Assembly: GCA_015057615.1 (NCBI GenBank)
Contig: SVEA01000123.1
Span: 1-36,225, forward strand
From: Lachnospiraceae bacterium
Lineage (GTDB): Bacteria > Bacillota > Clostridia > Lachnospirales > Lachnospiraceae
DNA: 36,225 nt
Direction of reading: 5' to 3'
Every line of letters begins with the position of its first letter. The first letter of the stretch is position 1. The notes under the pieces were generated by a model that did no database searches, had not been told where the DNA came from, and saw only the letters and a list, made by a program, of their open reading frames with translations. Positions 33,641-36,225 of the stretch are shown piece by piece. Both the position numbers and the translations under genes were made by a program.

Positions 33641-34729
33641 ATGACGATTCAGGTAACACGCTCCTCAATGCCTCCTTTTGAGGAATATATGAATGAAATT
33701 AAGGATTTATGGGATAGCAGATGGCTTACGAATATGGGGGCAAAGCATAAGCTGTTGGAGGAACAGTTAAAACAATATTTAGATACTCCGTACATATCTC
33801 TTTTTACCAATGGACACCTTGCTTTAGAGAACATAATAGAAGCTTTTCAATTGACCGGTGAAGTTATAACAACTCCATTTACTTTTGCCTCGACAACCCA
33901 TGCGATTGCCAGGAAAGGTTTAAAGCCGGTCTTTTGTGATATTAGACCGGATGATTTAACGCTTAATGCAGATCAATTGGAGGAGTTAATTACAGAGAAG
34001 ACTTCCGCAATTATACCGGTTCATGTTTATGGTAATATTTGTGATGTTGATTCAATTGATCGGATTGCCAAGAAATATAATCTAAAAGTGATTTATGATG
34101 CTGCACATGCTTTTGGCGTTACCCTGGATGGTATCGGAGCAGCGAACTTTGGTGATGCTTCCATGTTTAGCTTTCATGCTACGAAAGTATTTCATACCAT
34201 AGAAGGCGGCGCTGTAACCTTTCAGGATGCTTCACTTATAAGAAACCTGAATAATTTAAAAAATTTTGGAATAACTGGATATGAAACAATAGAATGCATT
34301 GGTGGAAACGCTAAGATGAATGAATTTCAGGCGGCAATGGGAATTTGCAACTTGAGGCATATAGAGGAAGAAATAGAAAGGCGTAAAGTATTAACGGAAT
34401 ATTATTATGAAAAATTGAGTGATATTAAAGGGATATGTATTATCAAACCCAAGGATGGAGTAAAGTATAACTATTCCTACTTTCCTGTTGTATTTGATGG
34501 ATATAAATATACAAGGGATGAAATATTTGATAAATTAAAAGCAGAGAATATTAATGCACGCAAATATTTCTATCCGATTACAAACAGTTTTGAGTGCTAC
34601 AAATCCTGTAAGGGTAATGAAACACCGGTTGCAAAGTATATGTCGGAGAGAATTCTGACACTACCTCTTTATTCGGATCTCCGGATCCATGAGGTGGAGA
34701 GGATTTGCAATGTTATTTTAAAAGGATAG
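33641..34729 (+). CDS. DegT/DnrJ/EryC1/StrS sugar aminotransferase, VioA-like
   Basis: This 362-aa PLP enzyme has SLFTNGHLALENIIEAF, GEVITTPFTFASTTHAIARKGLKPVFCDI, IIPVHVYGN, VIYDAAHAFG (Asp163) and SFHATKVFHTIEGG with the Schiff-base Lys182. Text such as WDSRWLTNMG and ITTPFTFASTTHA resembles VioA-type transaminases, which turn dTDP-4-keto-6-deoxyglucose into dTDP-4-amino-4,6-dideoxyglucose. Together with the GNAT and WbqC genes this suggests an N-acylated aminodideoxy sugar. No dTDP-sugar synthesis genes (rml) lie in the window. AAGAAGAGGG precedes the ATG. Confidence 0.9.
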   Translation: MTIQVTRSSMPPFEEYMNEIKDLWDSRWLTNMGAKHKLLEEQLKQYLDTPYISLFTNGHLALENIIEAFQLTGEVITTPFTFASTTHAIARKGLKPVFCDIRPDDLTLNADQLEELITEKTSAIIPVHVYGNICDVDSIDRIAKKYNLKVIYDAAHAFGVTLDGIGAANFGDASMFSFHATKVFHTIEGGAVTFQDASLIRNLNNLKNFGITGYETIECIGGNAKMNEFQAAMGICNLRHIEEEIERRKVLTEYYYEKLSDIKGICIIKPKDGVKYNYSYFPVVFDGYKYTRDEIFDKLKAENINARKYFYPITNSFECYKSCKGNETPVAKYMSERILTLPLYSDLRIHEVERICNVILKG

Positions 34730-34808
34730 TATGATTTAAAAGTTAGAAATGTACCTATACGATAATAGAGAACTTTCCATAGCGAAAGTATAACAGGGGG
34801 CAATATTC

Positions 34809-35726
34809 TTGAATACCAATATCAAACATATCTTTGAACAGAATATTCAGCTTCTGGGGGATGCCGACAAATCCGTCTATTATTTTCGGCAGCAGCAATA
34901 TAATAAGGCGCTCGGCATCGTAACCAATTCCCTGGATAAGATAGAAGCTGTGGTGGAGGCGATCATCACCGACCGGGAGTATTTTCATACCCTGCCTACG
35001 GATCATGTGCTGGACATGCTGTCAGGGCTGTTAGAGGCGAAGAAAAACAAGGATTATATCCTGTTTGCCGATATTCTGGAGCTGCAGTTGATCAGCTTTC
35101 TTTACCGAGTGCAGGAGCTGATTCTCCGAAAAGAAAATATTTCCTTTAATGAGGATAGATATCGGGAAAATGTACATATACTCTTAGAGAGAGGGATCGG
35201 CTTTTCCGAGCGGTTGATGATGTCGATTGATGCCCGCAGTCTCTTAGACAGTGGATATCGTATCGAAAGTACTTCCTGCGGATTGATGACCCTGGCTGCG
35301 GAAAATGAGAATGCAACATTTTATTTTCACACCAATAACCGGGTTCAGCTGGAAGCCTTTCTATTAGCAGAACACTGGGTACAGCGTACCAAGCAGAGAT
35401 ATATTCTCTACGGTTACGGCATGGGATATCATATCAAGGAGTTGCTCCGACTTGCCCCGAAGGCAGAGATCGAGGTTTTCGAAGGGGATATTAATATCCT
35501 GCAGCTTGCTTGTGCATTTACAGATCTACAGGAATTTGCCGGGGAGGAGCGTCTTCGGATCTTCTTTGATCCCGATTTTAAAGCTTTAAAAAAGCGGATC
35601 ACTTCCTTGACTGCCAAGGAAGCATTTATTATTCATTATCCATCTCTGATGAATATCCGGGAGGCAAAAATCAGAAGCTTACTGGAAGAACATATTCCCT
35701 GGTCGAAGATGCTGGAGACCTGCTAA
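34809..35726 (+). CDS. Maf N-terminal-domain protein without the DUF115 catalytic domain
   Basis: This 305-aa protein starts with TTG behind AGGGGG. Residues 1-105 resemble the small protein at 22736 (NKDYILFADIL at 80-90). Residues 150-305 resemble residues 38-190 of the Maf protein at 23058: STSCGLMTLAAENENATFYFHTNNR matches STRTGELALVVEKDNHQFRLNSR, and YGYGMG (201-206) matches FGLGNG. It thus fuses the two neighbours' modules but stops before any DUF115 motif. A MITE-like element lies 24 bp after the stop, so truncation by insertion is possible. The codons are GC-richer than those of the cluster before it. Function unknown. Confidence 0.75.
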   Translation: MNTNIKHIFEQNIQLLGDADKSVYYFRQQQYNKALGIVTNSLDKIEAVVEAIITDREYFHTLPTDHVLDMLSGLLEAKKNKDYILFADILELQLISFLYRVQELILRKENISFNEDRYRENVHILLERGIGFSERLMMSIDARSLLDSGYRIESTSCGLMTLAAENENATFYFHTNNRVQLEAFLLAEHWVQRTKQRYILYGYGMGYHIKELLRLAPKAEIEVFEGDINILQLACAFTDLQEFAGEERLRIFFDPDFKALKKRITSLTAKEAFIIHYPSLMNIREAKIRSLLEEHIPWSKMLETC

Positions 35727-35750
35727 TTCTTATTTTGACCCAGTCATAGG

Positions 35751-35953
35751 GTTACTGTTCACACATGGGTAAAGTCTATAATATGATTTCGACGAATGAT
35801 ATCCGATAAGGAGTATTTCATTCGTTGGTACTTTGGCTCCGTATTTCGGAGCCTTATGTACCGCTACGTAATGCAACTAAGCGAAAGCGTCTCCGATTCG
35901 GATACATTTGACGAAATCATAACATGGTATACATGGTGGGTGTGAACAGTAAC
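35751..35953. mobile_element. MITE-like palindromic element, family 2
   Basis: The ends GTTACTGTTCACAC (35751-35764) and GTGTGAACAGTAAC (35940-35953) are perfect 14-bp inverted repeats. TCATAGG occurs on both sides (35744-35750 and 35955-35961, one base off on the right), probably a target duplication. Arms ATGATTTCG…ATATCCGAT and ATCGGAT…CGAAATCAT fold inward onto the hairpin GGCTCCG/CGGAGCC (35835-35841, 35847-35853). No gene inside. The core 35823-35870 is homologous, in inverse orientation, to the core of family 1. Confidence 0.82.
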
Positions 35954-35961
35954 ATCATAGG

Positions 35962-36210
35962 GACTTTCTTTCTATTTGCATTCGTAGCTTCCTTGATTTT
36001 TTTAAGTAATTGCATTACAATTGCAATACCATATTGAATTCTATACAAAGAAAGTAGAAATCATCTGAATCAAAGGATGGAACAACTTTACAAATAAAAA
36101 TTTTGTAATATAGCATTTGCTTTGTTGATGGGGAAATATGTATAATATTATTATGTTATTGAAGTCTTTGCTTGCATATAAATTGGTAATTTGATTAAAA
36201 TAAGATAGAT
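35962..36210. other. AT-rich spacer, no gene seen
   Basis: There is no credible open frame in this stretch. GTAATTGCATTACAATTGCAAT (about 36005-36026) is a short palindromic tract. A possible promoter (TTGCTT, 18 bp, TATAAT) lies at 36117-36146 and would read off the right edge. Confidence 0.5.
36117..36146 (+). promoter_or_regulatory. Possible sigma-A promoter reading off the right edge
   Basis: TTGCTT (36117-36122) and a perfect TATAAT (36141-36146) are 18 bp apart in very AT-rich DNA. The gene it might serve is outside the window. Confidence 0.35.
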
Positions 36211-36225
36211 GATTAAGGTGTCAAA
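36211..36225. mobile_element. Left end of another family-1-type element (cut by window edge)
   Basis: GATTAAGGTGTCAAA is identical to the first 15 bases of the 120-bp element at 14701 and near-identical to the ends of copies A and D. The rest lies beyond the window. Confidence 0.75.

Noticed and set aside
35783-35809. TCCGATAA inside the family-2 element as a sigma-28 promoter
   Set aside because: There is no TAAA-like -35 at 15 bp.

Overview
The window (about 36 kb, moderately AT-rich, nearly all genes on the + strand) looks like the chromosome of a motile, Gram-positive anaerobe of the Lachnospiraceae/Clostridia type. The reasons are strong GGAGG-type ribosome sites, the order flgM-flgN-flgK-flgK-flgL-fliW-csrA-flaG-fliD-fliS-flagellin, sigma-28 (SigD) promoters, and a FliW/CsrA pair. 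Species cannot be named from sequence alone.

Layout. 1-1486: two type I-C-like CRISPR arrays (32-nt repeats, 33-36-nt spacers) with no cas genes in view. The first runs off the left edge. The repeat stems of the two arrays differ by a compensated base pair. 1528-9514: housekeeping and accessory genes: a NUDIX hydrolase, a short-chain dehydrogenase, a divergent LytR-CpsA-Psr-like membrane protein, a probable TnpB relic, a YitT membrane protein, a sugar-ABC ATPase (UgpC/MsmX type), a CdaR/PucR-type regulator and a CtpA protease. 9829-22629: late flagellar genes for the anti-sigma factor, chaperones, hook-filament junction, cap and filament, with CsrA/FliW control. 22736-35726: a visibly more AT-rich glycan cluster: a Maf-type flagellin glycosyltransferase, two pyruvyl-transferase-like proteins, NeuB, a NeuA-phosphatase fusion, a glycosyltransferase, an F420-hydrogenase-beta-like Fe-S protein, WbqC, GNAT and a DegT/VioA-like aminotransferase. 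It ends with a GC-richer gene related to the Maf N-terminus.

How the genes work together. SigD promoters precede flgM, flaG and flagellin. The flagellin leader can fold into GGA-loop hairpins, one of which holds the Shine-Dalgarno sequence; this matches the CsrA-FliW-flagellin loop known from Bacillus. The downstream cluster could make a CMP-activated nonulosonic acid (perhaps via a 9-phosphate) and an aminodideoxy sugar for the Maf protein to place on flagellin.

The least expected content is in the spacers between genes. Four ~300-bp palindromic elements (2129, 12452, 16349, 20394), one 120-bp element (14701) and the start of another (36211) share terminal inverted repeats, and several have 6-7-bp target-site duplications. 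They are MITE-like and lack any transposase. A different element at 35751 has unrelated ends but shares, in inverse orientation, a ~48-nt core hairpin with the 300-bp family; the apical stem of this hairpin covaries between copies. This shared core, and the clustering of four insertions between late flagellar genes, are the best candidates for something undescribed.
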